DNA of 64,000 nucleotides from Anthostomella pinea (Eukaryota > Ascomycota > Sordariomycetes > Xylariales > Xylariaceae). The position numbers and the translations under genes are program-made. The stretch is taken from assembly GCA_963556695.1 (NCBI GenBank), contig CAUWAG010000013.1, forward strand, positions 868,001-932,000, written 5' to 3'. Below the pieces are notes generated by a model. It was not told the DNA's origin. It searched no databases and was given only the letters and a program-made list of their open reading frames with translations. This document shows, one piece after another, positions 12,638-23,638 of this stretch (position 1 is its first letter; every line of letters begins with the position of its first letter).

Positions 12638-15022
12638 CTAGCTCACCCCGAACACTTCCGGCCAAGCCCTCACAACCCTAGCAAGGACTCTCTGCAGCTC
12701 GCCTTGTCGCGTCGTAGGAGCATCATAGCTCTCCCCGAGCGACTCACCCCAAGTCTGCACCTGCCACGCCTCCTCGAAGTCCAGCAGACTAGCACTGAGC
12801 GCGGCATTCGCACCATTGGCAGCAGTGGTGGTGGTATTCATCGTGTATTCGACAAACATCCGCCAGCGGGGAACGTAGTAAGAGCTCAGAAGCCCGGCCC
12901 ACTGCTTCGAGGCGTAGTCGCTGACCTGGCCTGTGGTTGGACCCCACAGCGTGATCTGGTTGCGGGCGTTGTACTCGTAGAAGCTTGCGACTTGGGCGAT
13001 TAGCGAGGTGTTTACGCTGCCGGCGGTTGCACTGCCGACGGGGAGGTCGGTGGTGGGCGACGCCCAGGCACGAGCTGTGGCGATCCAGGCGGCGAGGTTG
13101 AAGTGCGGTTCGCCGCTTGCGGCGAGGACGGCATCTAGATCGTAAAGGAGCGCGATCATGCGCTGGCCTGTCTGCGCTGCTGTAGCTGGTGCGTACGTGG
13201 TGGCGTTGAGTGACCTGTTCGCGGCCGCTATGAAGTTGGCGTAGAGGGGATCGAAGGCGTTCGCCATGACCTGTCTCGTGATGTCTGTCAGGTCGAAGGT
13301 GTATGCCGTGTTGTCCCACAGCGTCGGCTCTTGCGCAGCAGCGCCGTAGAAGTCTTTCCAAGCGCTAACCAAGACGCTGGGTTCGTACTGGATGGTTGTG
13401 GGATGGTGTCCGGTCCGATTCAGTAGGCCCGTGGTATTCGGCTGCAGCTCGAAGATCGACTTCGTGACCGCGTTTGCGAGGCTGATCTCGGTGTTGTTGT
13501 AGACAGTTTGGCGCGTGGTATCCCAGGCGCTGTACAGGCCTGCAGGCAGCGAAGCAGCGCCGTGATACCTGCTCGTCACCCACTCGCCGAAGTAGACACG
13601 GCTATCTAGAGGTTTGCTCGACCAAGCCTGGTCGAGCAGAATGTCATACATGATCTCGTTACCTTCTTGACCCTCCATCGTCAGGCCCATGCCAATAATG
13701 GTCGAAGACTCGTTCGCTAGAGCCTGTACAGGGTTGATCGTGACATTCTCCACCTGTCCATATAGACCCATGTTTCCGCCATAGTCATGCAGCTCACACC
13801 AGATCCACGGCTTGCCGTAGTAAGAGCTCGTCCGCTGCCATTGCGGCTGGGTTTCGGAGAAGAGGTCGAGGATGATCATGTCCGAGTTGTCGACGCCGCC
13901 AAGGTATGCTTCGATCCTGTCGTTCGTCCAGAAAGTCGCCGAGCTGTAGAACAGCCAGCCTTGGATCAACCATATGGCGTTTTCATCTGCAGCCTTGAGA
14001 CTCGCGATGGTACTGCTTGTCACGTTCCGCAAGTAGTCCAGATCTCCAGAGTAAGGATCGTTCTCATTGTACTGATCCAGCGTGTAGATACTCGTAACGT
14101 TCCCGTATGCTGCAGTCTGCTTGGTCAAAAAGCTCTTTTGCAACTTCGCAAACAGCGGATCGAACGGCTCCAAGAAGGTGACATTAGTGTACGCAGGAGC
14201 GAGGCCCTCCCATTGATCCCCTTTCACAAACGAGGCATTGGGATAGTACTCCCCAATCTGTTCCGGCACGAAGCCAGTGAAGCAAGGCAGGACTGGCGTC
14301 ATACCCAACTCCACCATCCTCGCCACAATCTTCTTCTGCAGACCAGACTGACTGTTGATCCAACTCATCGGCAGCTCCCCTCCCCACGAGCCTTGGATAT
14401 TCCCGAACCTATTCCAGGCTTGGAAGGCCGGGCCAGACAGAAAGCCTGCGACATCGTCGGCAGAGAATCCCGCATCGAGGAAGACATCCGTGAGTATCTT
14501 CTCATATCCCACCCACGCCAGGGGCAGATTGACGCCTCGCAGGGCAAGCCAATCGAGCTGGAGCTCCCAGTCGTCCCAGGTCCAGAACGCGGTGGTGTAG
14601 GAGAAGGTCACGGTGTTGAAGTGATAGCGCCAGGGGACTATGCTTGAGCCGTGGTGTGTAGCGTTGAGTGGCGGCAGGATCTGAGGGGCGAGATGCAGGC
14701 GAGAGCCGATGAACCAGTAGATGTCGAGGTGGAGGTAGGTGGTGAAATACCAGCGCAGACCGCTGGCGAGAGCGATGGGGGAGTTGCCGCTGATGTGGAT
14801 GGTGTTGTTGCCGCTGTTGGAGACGGTGTACTCGTCGTTTTGCTTGCTGGTTGTGCTGTTGGTCGGGGCGTAAGATGATGGGAGGGTTGTTAACGAGAAG
14901 GTGAAGTCGCGGGCATGGTTGGGTAGCCTTCGTTGCACGAGCGCTTTGATTCCTGCTGCAGATTGAACATGGGCAGTACAAAGGCCGGTCAATGCTACGG
15001 CCGCGATAACGAGAGGACGCAT
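12638..15022 (-). CDS. Alpha-N-acetylglucosaminidase, glycoside hydrolase family 89
   Basis: Single-exon frame of 794 codons from ATG 15022, which gives a clean signal peptide (MRPLVIAAVALTGLCTAHVQS). An ATG 25 codons upstream (15097) is possible but would bury that signal. The protein shows the N-terminal alpha/beta part, the catalytic core (WTWDDWELQLDWLALRGVN, typical of NAGLU), and the helical C-terminal domain. Catalytic glutamates match the human enzyme numbering closely: Glu320 in DQYNEND (human E316) and Glu450 in TMEGQEGNE (human E446). Many NxS/T sequons fit a secreted or vacuolar glycoprotein. GH89 enzymes release terminal alpha-linked GlcNAc. The fungal substrate is unknown; cell-wall or foreign glycans are an inference. 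Confidence 0.93.
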   Translation of the reverse strand: MRPLVIAAVALTGLCTAHVQSAAGIKALVQRRLPNHARDFTFSLTTLPSSYAPTNSTTSKQNDEYTVSNSGNNTIHISGNSPIALASGLRWYFTTYLHLDIYWFIGSRLHLAPQILPPLNATHHGSSIVPWRYHFNTVTFSYTTAFWTWDDWELQLDWLALRGVNLPLAWVGYEKILTDVFLDAGFSADDVAGFLSGPAFQAWNRFGNIQGSWGGELPMSWINSQSGLQKKIVARMVELGMTPVLPCFTGFVPEQIGEYYPNASFVKGDQWEGLAPAYTNVTFLEPFDPLFAKLQKSFLTKQTAAYGNVTSIYTLDQYNENDPYSGDLDYLRNVTSSTIASLKAADENAIWLIQGWLFYSSATFWTNDRIEAYLGGVDNSDMIILDLFSETQPQWQRTSSYYGKPWIWCELHDYGGNMGLYGQVENVTINPVQALANESSTIIGMGLTMEGQEGNEIMYDILLDQAWSSKPLDSRVYFGEWVTSRYHGAASLPAGLYSAWDTTRQTVYNNTEISLANAVTKSIFELQPNTTGLLNRTGHHPTTIQYEPSVLVSAWKDFYGAAAQEPTLWDNTAYTFDLTDITRQVMANAFDPLYANFIAAANRSLNATTYAPATAAQTGQRMIALLYDLDAVLAASGEPHFNLAAWIATARAWASPTTDLPVGSATAGSVNTSLIAQVASFYEYNARNQITLWGPTTGQVSDYASKQWAGLLSSYYVPRWRMFVEYTMNTTTTAANGANAALSASLLDFEEAWQVQTWGESLGESYDAPTTRQGELQRVLARVVRAWPEVFGVS

Positions 15023-15589
15023 CGTGATGTTTAGAAGGATCGTGGGCGTAGCACGGGTAACAAGATGGAGGAGACGAGATGAGAGCAAACTTGCCATGTT
15101 TATATTATCGGACCCGATCTACATCGTAGCTACCTTACCGAGGTAATCAAGCGAACGTTGCACTGCAGATTGTTGTACCTGCATGCTGATGCAGGTGAAT
15201 CTTGGAAGTGAGGTTCGGCCGTACCAGATGTCGCAGGTTTCAGCCGACTATTATTAATTTACCGTTCATGGACTGGGTGTTGTGATGATTTTAAACTTTC
15301 ATGTGATGCTTTAACAGTTTGTTAGCAGTTCATCAACCGATAATTGATCGTTCAATGTTGTTATTACTCGGTTAGAAACTCAGTGTCTCTTAGCGGCGAA
15401 CGTGGGTTCGGGCAAGGGGCAGCGATTGGGCGCCTGCGTCATCGCAGGAAGCGAGATCATACTCTCCTTCTTGCGGATTGCCGACGGACTCGCTTGGGTG
15501 GTCCTTTGCTTCGCTTCTGGTGAGTCGACCCTCTGCTGGGGTCGAGGATGATAAAGAAGGACCACAGCGCAGCTACTCTATAAGGCTGA

Positions 15590-17438
15590 CTAGACACCGT
15601 ACATGAAAGTCATCCGTTGGTCGCCGCGCCGCTCTTCCGAGTTGGCCTCATCGGCAAAGCGTTGCTCATCCCATGCTGCAATCTCCCTTGCCCTCTTCTT
15701 ATTTTCAAGCTGATACATAACCCGAACAAACACCAAGCCTGTAGCACCTACCGCCATAAGTGCCATCGTGGTGATAAGGGATGTTTCATCTAGACGCAAG
15801 TTTAGCTATCACAGTCAAATCTGAGGAACCAAGAAAGGGGCAGGACGGCGTACATCTCGGTGCATATTTGCTCTTGAAGATCTGACCGGCAATCACACCA
15901 GCAACATTGGACCAGCCATTGACACCCAACACCACGCTCCTCGTCCCCTTCCACGGCGTATTCCCAGCTAGCCATACAGCGATGAGCGGGCCGCCAGCGA
16001 AGACGCCTGCCATGCATACATGCGCGAAGCCATATCGGAGTTTGGTATCGTCCGAGACGGCCATGACGATGCAGCCGATGAGCCCAAGTGCCATGCTGAA
16101 GACGGTGTGGAGAGATCTTTCGCGGAAACGATCGCTGGAGTAGACGATGAGCATGAGCCCGACAACTCCACTGTAGCCACATGGTCAGCGTTCACCGAGG
16201 AAAGAGAGCAAAGGAAAGAAAGCACGCCAGCGCTGCGTAGGAAACGTACGCAGCAAAAGGCGGAACACTCATGAGACTAGCAGTGATCTCCTCATACCCC
16301 ATGCCCTGGACGATCAGTGGCAGGAACGTGGTGAAGGCAGTGACGGGAAGGACTGTAGTGATGTTGCAGACGACTGTAAGAAGCTTCTTCCAATCCCGAG
16401 CGACATCCAGCATATCCCGCTTTGTGACAGACGTGCTATTGACATCGGGTTCCTCCTGTGTCCCAGCCAAGTCGAGTTCCATGCGGCGGACGGCATGCAG
16501 ACGCTCCTCTGGTGACAAGAACCATGCGCTCGCCAGGTTCTTGGGAAGAATGAAGAATGATAGGATTCCCAACAGGACCGTCACGCCTCCTTCCAGCAGA
16601 AACACGACCTGCCAACCATGGATCCCGGGCGGTTCGATCTTCAGCAGTCCGTAGGCGATCAAACCTGCGAAGGCTCCGGCGACGGAATACATGCCCGTGA
16701 ACAGGCCGGCCCGGAAGCCAACATCGTATTTTGGGTAGATGGTCGACATGTAGTACATGCCCATCTGCGTAAAGCCCGCCTCTGCAGCACCGAGGAGGAT
16801 ACGGAGGGCGATGAGTGATCCGGAGCCTCGGACACCGGCGTGCGCCATGCAGAGACCTCCCCAGATGACGAGCTGGCAGGCGATGAAGTACTTGACGCCA
16901 ATGCGCCGGGCGAGGATGACCATGACGGGCTGAAACGGCACGTACGTGGCAGAAAACTGCCGCCGCTCGGTTAGGTGATGCTCATCAACTTGAGGTAGTT
17001 GCACAGAAGATCAACATACCAGTGAAAGAGAGTTGGAGATGTCATTGGGTCTGAGGTTTGCATCTTTCACGAAGGAGCTTGTCGCCACGAAGCCGATGTT
17101 GGTCTTGTCAATACCACAAAACTGGTGGTTGTCAGCATATCAACATCATTGACCCCAGAAGAGGCGATGAGTTCCGTACTTACGATGAACTGTGTGGCCA
17201 TCAAGCTAAGAACTATACAGTCCAACTTGAGGTTGACTCTGCGATCCAAGGCTCTCTCCTCAGCCGTCTCTGGCTGATAGTGGGTTGCTCTTGCTCTTGC
17301 TCTTTCGGCGCTTTGGAGCACCGTCTCGATTTCTCGGTGCCGTGGACCTATCTCCGTCTTCTCTTCGGGATATGGAACGTGTCGCTCCATCATCGCAGAA
17401 TGTGATCTGTGTTCGCAGTCAATGGCATGCAGACTCAA
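15590..17438 (-). CDS. MFS transporter, allantoate permease (ACS/Dal5-like) family
   Basis: Five exons join in phase: 17438-17184, 17121-17020, 16956-16250, 16170-15854, 15789-15590 (526 aa). Donors are GTAAGT, GTATGT, GTACGT and GTACGC; acceptors are CAG, CAG, CAG and TAG. The joined protein has a hydrophilic N-terminus of about 70 residues, then FCGIDKTNIGF after helix 1, YVPFQPVMVILARRIGVKYF, and a central loop ending in RDWKKLL. Its second half includes VVGLMLIVYSSDRF and NVAGVIAGQIFKSKYAPRYET. This order is typical of fungal anion:cation symporters for allantoate, ureidosuccinate, pantothenate or nicotinate-like substrates. It is divergent from the P450 at 18024 and may share its promoter region. 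Substrate unknown. Confidence 0.9.
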
Positions 17439-18023
17439 GTGACGGAGCTGGTGAAGTCTCCGAGGAACACGCAGTTATCCAAGTCGCCTACCTAAGGTAG
17501 GTATGCGAGAAGCGGTGTAGCAGCTCCCGTGATATAGACCCCCTGACCCATTCCAGGATTCATCCTGCCGTCCGGGGTTGGAGGAAGCTATCGACATAAA
17601 AGGGTTTCCCCGCAGCCTTTCTCCACGGGGCCACGATGCCAACACCCACTGTGTCACCCACCCCATGAAGATGGGGATCTGCGCGAATGCTGGGTATTGG
17701 GCCAGGGTACGACGAGTATACCATACCTGGGCCCATGTGGCATGGCCTACCACCACCCTTGGCAGAACCCTGGCCACGGCTCGACGAGCTAGCCTTTCCT
17801 GCTTTCCCAGCCTATGTTCCGGCACTGCTTATCGGCGCGTTCACGCAATTGAGGGGGGGGGGGGGGGGGGGATGCGAGCAAGTGCTTCGTGGGCATATCA
17901 CTTGTGGTGCCGAGAGCATCAGAGACTCCGAGTCGGTGTTTTCCCGGGTTCAGGTCTCATACTTCCCGATATTTCACATTGCCAACTTCTAACATGTGCA
18001 AGAAGGATAACACTTCATAGATT
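17439..18023. promoter_or_regulatory. Shared divergent promoter region (MFS carrier / P450)
   Basis: 585 bp between the start codons of the leftward transporter and the rightward P450. It contains a 19-base G run and short repeated CCTAC/GTAGG patches. Co-regulation of the two genes is an inference from the head-to-head layout. Confidence 0.4.
17853..17871. repeat. Poly(G) tract, 19 bases
   Basis: Uninterrupted homopolymer seen directly, in the divergent promoter about 150 bp upstream of the P450 start codon. Such tracts are length-unstable and hard to sequence, so the exact count may be off. Confidence 0.9.
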
Positions 18024-19413
18024 ATGGGCAAGATGGAATCAGCAGCGATGAAGCCCCAGTTGATGGACGGCTCGTTCGACGTGGACTCGTTCGACGTGGA
18101 CTCGTTCGACATCGACCAAGCCCAGGCTGTCATCAGCAACGGCCCGTCCAAGATTTATGAAGAGTACCGGTTTCTGCGGAGGTCATGCCCATTGGTTCAC
18201 ACCAGTCAGTACGGCGGTTACTGGTTGATGACTCGGTACAACGATGTGAAACGCACGGCCATGGACTCGGACACGTACATCTCCTCGGTCAAAGCCGTCG
18301 TCCCCAGTGACCCGCGAGGTATCCGACGCCCACCCCTCAACTTCGACGCGCCAGCCCACACCCCGTTCCGCACGGCCTTGGAGAGGACGTTGAAGCCGGG
18401 CCGGTTGAAGCGCCTGGCCGCGCCGCTGCAGCATCATGCCGAGGCCGCGCTCGCACCTTTGCTAGCGGCCGGAAAGGGCGACATCAGCGCCCAATTCGGA
18501 GCCAATTTCGTGGCGAGAGTCGAGACCGAGTGGCTGAACCTGGACCCGGACATCGCGCCCGGGTTGGCTACGACTGCGGCTGCATGGCTCAATGCTTGGA
18601 GGCAGCAGGACGGCGAGACTGTCACGGCGAATTCCACCAAGATGTACCAGATTGCGAGGGATCTGCTGGTGGATAGACGCGCGAACCCTCGAGATCCCGA
18701 AGAAGACCCAGCATCTTCGTTGTTGCTCGAACACGATCCCGACGGGAAGCCGCTGAACGAGGAACATCTGGTGTAAGTTCAGAACAAATCACCATCGATG
18801 GCGCTCTCCCAAAGCCAAAGCTGATCGAGACGATGCGAAGTGGTTGCCTGCGGCAGTCGTTGGTGGTAGGAGTTGTCGCGCCTCCCATCCTGATCGGATC
18901 CATCTGCAAGCACCTGTCCGAGGACAAAGCGCTCCAGAACAGGTTGAGAGACGACGTGTCTATGATACCCGCCGCCCTGGAGGAGTTTCTGCGCCTGTAC
19001 ACGCCATACAGAGGCTTTGCGCGCACTGCGTCCAAGGAGGTATGTCTGCACGGCCAGACCATACGTCCCGGCCAGCCGATCACACTGCACTACACGGCTG
19101 CGAATCGCGATCCGGACGTCTTCGAGAATCCGGATGAGTTTGTACTGCATCGGGAGAACATCGCGGCACATCTGGGGTTTGGACGTGGCAGGCATCGCTG
19201 CGTCGGGATGCCTCTGGCAAGGCTGTAAGTACCTACGAGCTCAACCACTGATAATTATAATAATGATATGTTCTGACAACAACGACCAGAGCGCTCGAGA
19301 CCGCCATACGTGTTATTTTGCGTAGCACGAAAGACTTTGACGTCGATGGTCCGCTGCAGTACTCGAGGATGCCCGAGCTGGGCCTGATAAGCTGCCCCTT
19401 GCGATTCTCCTGA
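18024..19413 (+). CDS. Soluble, bacterial-type cytochrome P450
   Basis: Three exons join in phase: 18024-18772, 18841-19224, 19290-19413 (418 aa). The heme loop is HLGFGRGRHRCVGMPLARL with Cys370 as thiolate ligand. The K-helix ExxR is EEFLR, and ANRDPDVFENPDEF is the expected PERF-like region. At about 418 residues, with no N-terminal membrane anchor, it resembles bacterial class I or P450nor-type enzymes rather than the ~500-residue ER-anchored fungal P450s, so redox partner and location may be unusual. The I helix (GCLRQSLVVGVVAPPILIGS) lacks the usual A/G-G-x-D/E-T-T/S oxygen-activation motif. The N-terminus has three tandem copies of DSFDV/I-D. It is divergent from an ACS-family carrier. 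Substrate unknown. Confidence 0.92.
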
Positions 19414-21240
19414 CACCGTTGGCATTATCACGAGGCAGTTTCAGTACTTACTAAACCCTTAATCTTAGACACCGTCCGTAGCCTGTGGTTGTACTAGTCG
19501 TCTTGGAGCAGAATACATCACCAACAACGCTTCGGTGCCTGTTCATGTCGCTTGTCCCTCAGAAGTAGTCCAAGGCTGTCAAGACAAGAGTCCCATAGTA
19601 AACGGGAGCGACGATTGTGGGCGGAATAGTGCAGATAGTAGGTGCAGAAGCCTCGAGGTCTCTTTCCTGCTAGGAATGCTTCTGTGCTGCCAACTTGTCA
19701 TGTTTTCCATCCAGGTAACACGGGTCCTCGACCATGGTTAGAGACGTCTTTGTTAGACGTCTACAAGGACTGAGGAAAGGGGCTCTGAGAACGCTGTGCA
19801 ACCAACGCGGTACCACCACCACGAACCTCACACTTGGAAGACCCTGGCCATCCCTCGCAGCTCGAAGTTCCACCGTGGAATCAACACTTTCGTAGCGCAA
19901 TCCTTACCCATATTCCAACAACACAATTGGAAGCTGAAAGATTGATCAGAATGATGTTTGTGCAGCAAGACAAGTGCCCAGGCAGGCGGGGGACACAATA
20001 AATGAGACAGCCCCCATAAGCCACAGCACCTTAAGTAGGTGCGGTTATAACCAGCTGACTTTAACACGACATAACTTAATGTAAGCTCGTTTATATAATT
20101 TCATAAGCTTATAGTTATCTTCGTTAAGTAACTCTCTATCTTAAACTATTTTCGGCTTTTTTCAAGTATCTTATTCATATGTTGGTTCAATAGAGAAGTA
20201 GGCGAGTTTTGGTGGGAATCTGTAGTCGTCCCATTTATTCTTTCACTTGCCTGCCAGGGCTTATTCAGGAAACTATCCCATGCAGTCAGTTCGTCTCTGG
20301 CGAATATGCAAGTTATCCTGCCAACTACTATGCTTAGACAGGCCGTGGTCGCGGTTGATCATGATGCATGGCATCCTCTTTTGAAGTCCGCTGTTCGCTT
20401 GCTCTGTACGTGCTTAGCTTTGTACGCCATCCGCCACAGCGAACGCTCGACATATGTCGGCGTGGGTGAGGGCCGGGATGCCGTATACGAGAAGATCGAT
20501 ACCGAAAGGTTGGGCATTACAGCCAGCGTATCAACGACGAACGACATCGAGCGTTACCAACTCAAGGTGCATACATTCGAGGTCTTGTTTTGGGATTCTT
20601 TCTTCCTCTATTTAGGTCGTCCGGTCCATTTCCTCGGTTCTCAGTTAGCATAGGCGGCCATGAATGGTCGTTGTCGTTGTCGTTGTTGTCGTTGTCGTTG
20701 TTGTCGTCGTCAGGTGATCAGCGTCATGCCCCCATGTGTGTAGGTAGAGAACGGTGGTCAAGAGACCATTTGGTACAGTTGTGACAGTCTGAATACACAC
20801 TGATTGACCTTGGGAGCTAAGGTATGTCCAACTTCCCATGAACAAGTGGAATGAAGTTCGCTTGAACCATCATACAAACCTGATGCATGAAGAGAGGTAA
20901 TGATGAGAACGATGAGGTAAAAGTGGTGAAGTCATGGTGGCCGCAGATGGTTTGTAGTAGAGTGGGGCGCGAGTGTTGATCAATGTTGGAGGTACTTGGG
21001 TACATGATCTTACCCCAAACACCCCCGGCCCACACCCGCGCCTCGACGCGTCAAGCTCCATGTCCCCTTCCACCCATCTCCTCACCCGCACCAGCCTCAA
21101 AATCAATAAGATACCCTCAGTATTTTGTATTCATCGTGAGAGATATAGCCCACCATGCCCGTGTGACATCTCGCCGCGCTTCGATCTATTCCCTCTGTAT
21201 CGCACCTGAATCCCGCATTGAACGACAACAACCGCCAACA
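19414..21240. other. Intergenic region, no supported gene
   Basis: Contains the P450 3' flank, an AT-rich patch near 20060-20180 and a GTT/GTC microsatellite. The open frames here are short and uninformative. The last ~250 bp are C-rich leader for the nuclear protein starting at 21241. Confidence 0.5.
20667..20711. repeat. (GTTGTC)n microsatellite
   Basis: Imperfect hexanucleotide GTCGTT/GTTGTC run, intergenic, seen directly. Confidence 0.85.
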
Positions 21241-23124
21241 ATGCCGCGACCTAGACGAACGCGAGCCGCGCCGGCGCGCGCTGCCAAAGCGACAAACCCG
21301 ACTCCAGCGCCAGTACCTGCGCCAGCACACAAACAACCTGCCCGAGAACCAAGCTCTGATATATACGACGTGAGCGATCGCGAAAAAGAGAGAGCAGCAG
21401 CGAGGCGCCAGTCGGTCGAATTGGGTTCCGCGCGCCGCAGGCGATCAGCGTCATCCGTGAATTCACAACAAGCCTACGCCATCGAAAAGGCGCGACAGCG
21501 ACGCGATACCGCCATGGACCGCCTGGAGAACGTGACATCTACGGAGGACTCCGCTGCGGCGGAGGACTCTGCAGACAAATCGGACAACTCGATTGAAGTA
21601 GGACGGCGCGCGACTGCGACCCCGCCACAGGGAAGACTCACGAGTATGTCCGGGTTGGATCTGGACGACGAGATGTTCGATGATCTCAACACCACCTACG
21701 ACACCGCAGGGCCGGCAAGTGCGCACCGGTCCGTCGACACATCGACTTTGTCCGTCACGCACTTCAGACGGCGACCGCGCGCGGGAAGCTTCTTGAGCCG
21801 TGACGAGGGTCCTATCCGACCACCTAGCAGAACAGGTCCCAACACTCCGGGTCTTAGTTCGACCTTCAATATTGGTGTGTTCAAGCGAAGAGCTCGAGAA
21901 CCCAGTATCCTCGGCACGGCGCAGAAGCCAAGGCCACAACGTCCCGAGCCAGAACATGAGTCTGAACTTGAGCAAGAGGAAGAGGAAGAAGAGGAGGAAG
22001 AGCTGACAGGGGAGGGAGAGGAGAATGAAGCAATCGACGAGGATGCATTTGCGCCAGAAGCAGAGTCCACTCCGTTCAGGCGCTCTAAGAGACGCTCCGG
22101 AGAAGCTGAAGCTGCAACGTCATCCAGCGCAAATTCGAAGAAAAGGAAGTCTACAGAAGGCCACGAACGACGCCTTCGCTCATCGCCATATGAGATAGAT
22201 GATCCTATCCGAGAATCTGTCGAGCAAGAAGACACTTCGGATATAGGGATCCGAGACTCTGTCGAGCAAGAAGATGCTGGGGAAATAGAGTCTCCGCAGC
22301 CCTCTCTGCCCCGAGAACTTGACAGACCGTCCACACCCATTATGGATGAGGAGCTCATGGCGCCACCATTGAGCAGCGGCTCCTCAGGTGATGAGCCAGA
22401 GATCTGGCCACCTCTGCAGGCGCTTGCGAAGGGCCGCACGCGGCGTGCGGTCTCGGCACTACGACGCACACCCGTCCCCAACGATAACGTCTCAGATATG
22501 TCATCCCCGCCGTCACTCACCTACTCTCCAAACTACGCCGAGCCATCACCGCCACCAGCGCGAGCCGCGAAACCCAAGCGCAAAGCAGCTACCAAGCCCG
22601 AGCCCAAAGTCACCACGGCAGACCTCAAGGGCATGCTTCCGCGACGGCGACAGAGGAACGCTAGGGCGGACCCCTTTGGGATAGATGACGACTCGGAAGC
22701 CGAGGTCGACATCTCAGGCCTGGGAAACGATGACGATGAGCTGTCGCATCTCGACGTGCGTGCCCGGCGCCGTCCTGCAAGAGCAGCGGCCAACAACCAG
22801 AGCACGACTCGAGGGCGGTCGGCGACCCGTGACAAGGGCAAGCAGACGTCGGGCTCGACCAACAAGCCGGCAAGACGGACGTACGGTCGATCGTCCGACA
22901 AGGAGAACCACGATAACGCTGACGAGGAGGAAGTGGAGGAGGAAGACGATGATACCCTGGGCCCAGCCGGTGAGGCGGAGGAGGGAGTCGAGGAGAGCAG
23001 CCAGGAGATGCTGGCGCGGATGGGCGACGAGCTCAAGAACGCGTCACGCAAGTTCAAAGAGGTGGACAAGTGGGAGCTGGAGTACGAGGAGATGACACAG
23101 AGCAGTTCTCCGGGTGCTCGGTGA
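21241..23124 (+). CDS. Acidic/basic patterned nuclear-type protein, unrecognised
   Basis: Single-exon frame of 627 codons from ATG 21241 (MPRPRRTRAAPARAAK), which has a good fungal start context; the open frame upstream is leader. The N-terminus is very basic with Pro/Ala repeats. A block of about 10 glutamates lies near residue 245. Putative nuclear localisation signals are RRSKRRSG and SKKRKS. Two imperfect repeats, IRESVEQEDTSD and IRDSVEQEDAGE, follow near 320-345. The C-terminus carries a predicted short amphipathic helix (MLARMGDELKNASRKFKEVD) that looks like the only conserved-type module. Sequence pattern suggests a chromatin- or spindle-associated protein, but I do not recognise the family. 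Confidence 0.8.
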   Translation: MPRPRRTRAAPARAAKATNPTPAPVPAPAHKQPAREPSSDIYDVSDREKERAAARRQSVELGSARRRRSASSVNSQQAYAIEKARQRRDTAMDRLENVTSTEDSAAAEDSADKSDNSIEVGRRATATPPQGRLTSMSGLDLDDEMFDDLNTTYDTAGPASAHRSVDTSTLSVTHFRRRPRAGSFLSRDEGPIRPPSRTGPNTPGLSSTFNIGVFKRRAREPSILGTAQKPRPQRPEPEHESELEQEEEEEEEEELTGEGEENEAIDEDAFAPEAESTPFRRSKRRSGEAEAATSSSANSKKRKSTEGHERRLRSSPYEIDDPIRESVEQEDTSDIGIRDSVEQEDAGEIESPQPSLPRELDRPSTPIMDEELMAPPLSSGSSGDEPEIWPPLQALAKGRTRRAVSALRRTPVPNDNVSDMSSPPSLTYSPNYAEPSPPPARAAKPKRKAATKPEPKVTTADLKGMLPRRRQRNARADPFGIDDDSEAEVDISGLGNDDDELSHLDVRARRRPARAAANNQSTTRGRSATRDKGKQTSGSTNKPARRTYGRSSDKENHDNADEEEVEEEDDDTLGPAGEAEEGVEESSQEMLARMGDELKNASRKFKEVDKWELEYEEMTQSSSPGAR

Positions 23125-23638
23125 AGCTAACCTAGATGGCTGGGAGATGCCACCTTGATTGATGTGGTTAGGCACAAAAGTGGAATTAGCAGACTTGCTT
23201 CAATGATGGATGGATGGATGATTTGATTTCTATTGGTGTCTGATTTCTGTGTTAGCTTCTGTACCCGATTTTGAAGCATTCCAGAGTCGTTGGGAAGCTG
23301 GGGGAGAATGAGGTAGGGGCTGCATACCGTGTTGAGGAGTTCTTGGCTGGGTTTGCTATGTTGCTCAATACCACGTTTTCCCCGTCCTGCTCCAAGACGT
23401 CTGTCCCTGCTTTCTGTGCCTGCCCCTATTTCTTGAAGACACAATAAAAAAGTCATTCAAACACGCCCATCCCAAACCGGGTCCAGAGACCCTTCGCTAT
23501 GCTCCAACGCCATGGCTGTTGTTATCCTATACATAATGCTTATCCCATACGCCTAAACCAATGCTAATGTTCGTGACCACCACGAGTAGTCGGTCACTCA
23601 TTCGTCGAAGACCTTTTGCGCTTGTGTTCAGATGCACA

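Noticed and set aside
13787..14647. Long open frame on the plus strand (286 codons), also 12437-13003
   Set aside because: Both lie antisense to the GH89 gene, which has firm catalytic motifs; GC-rich coding DNA often leaves open antisense frames. No domain is recognisable.
21696..22520. Ser-rich minus-strand open frame of 274 codons
   Set aside because: Shadow of the acidic protein on the plus strand; runs of Ser mirror Glu/Asp-coding codons.
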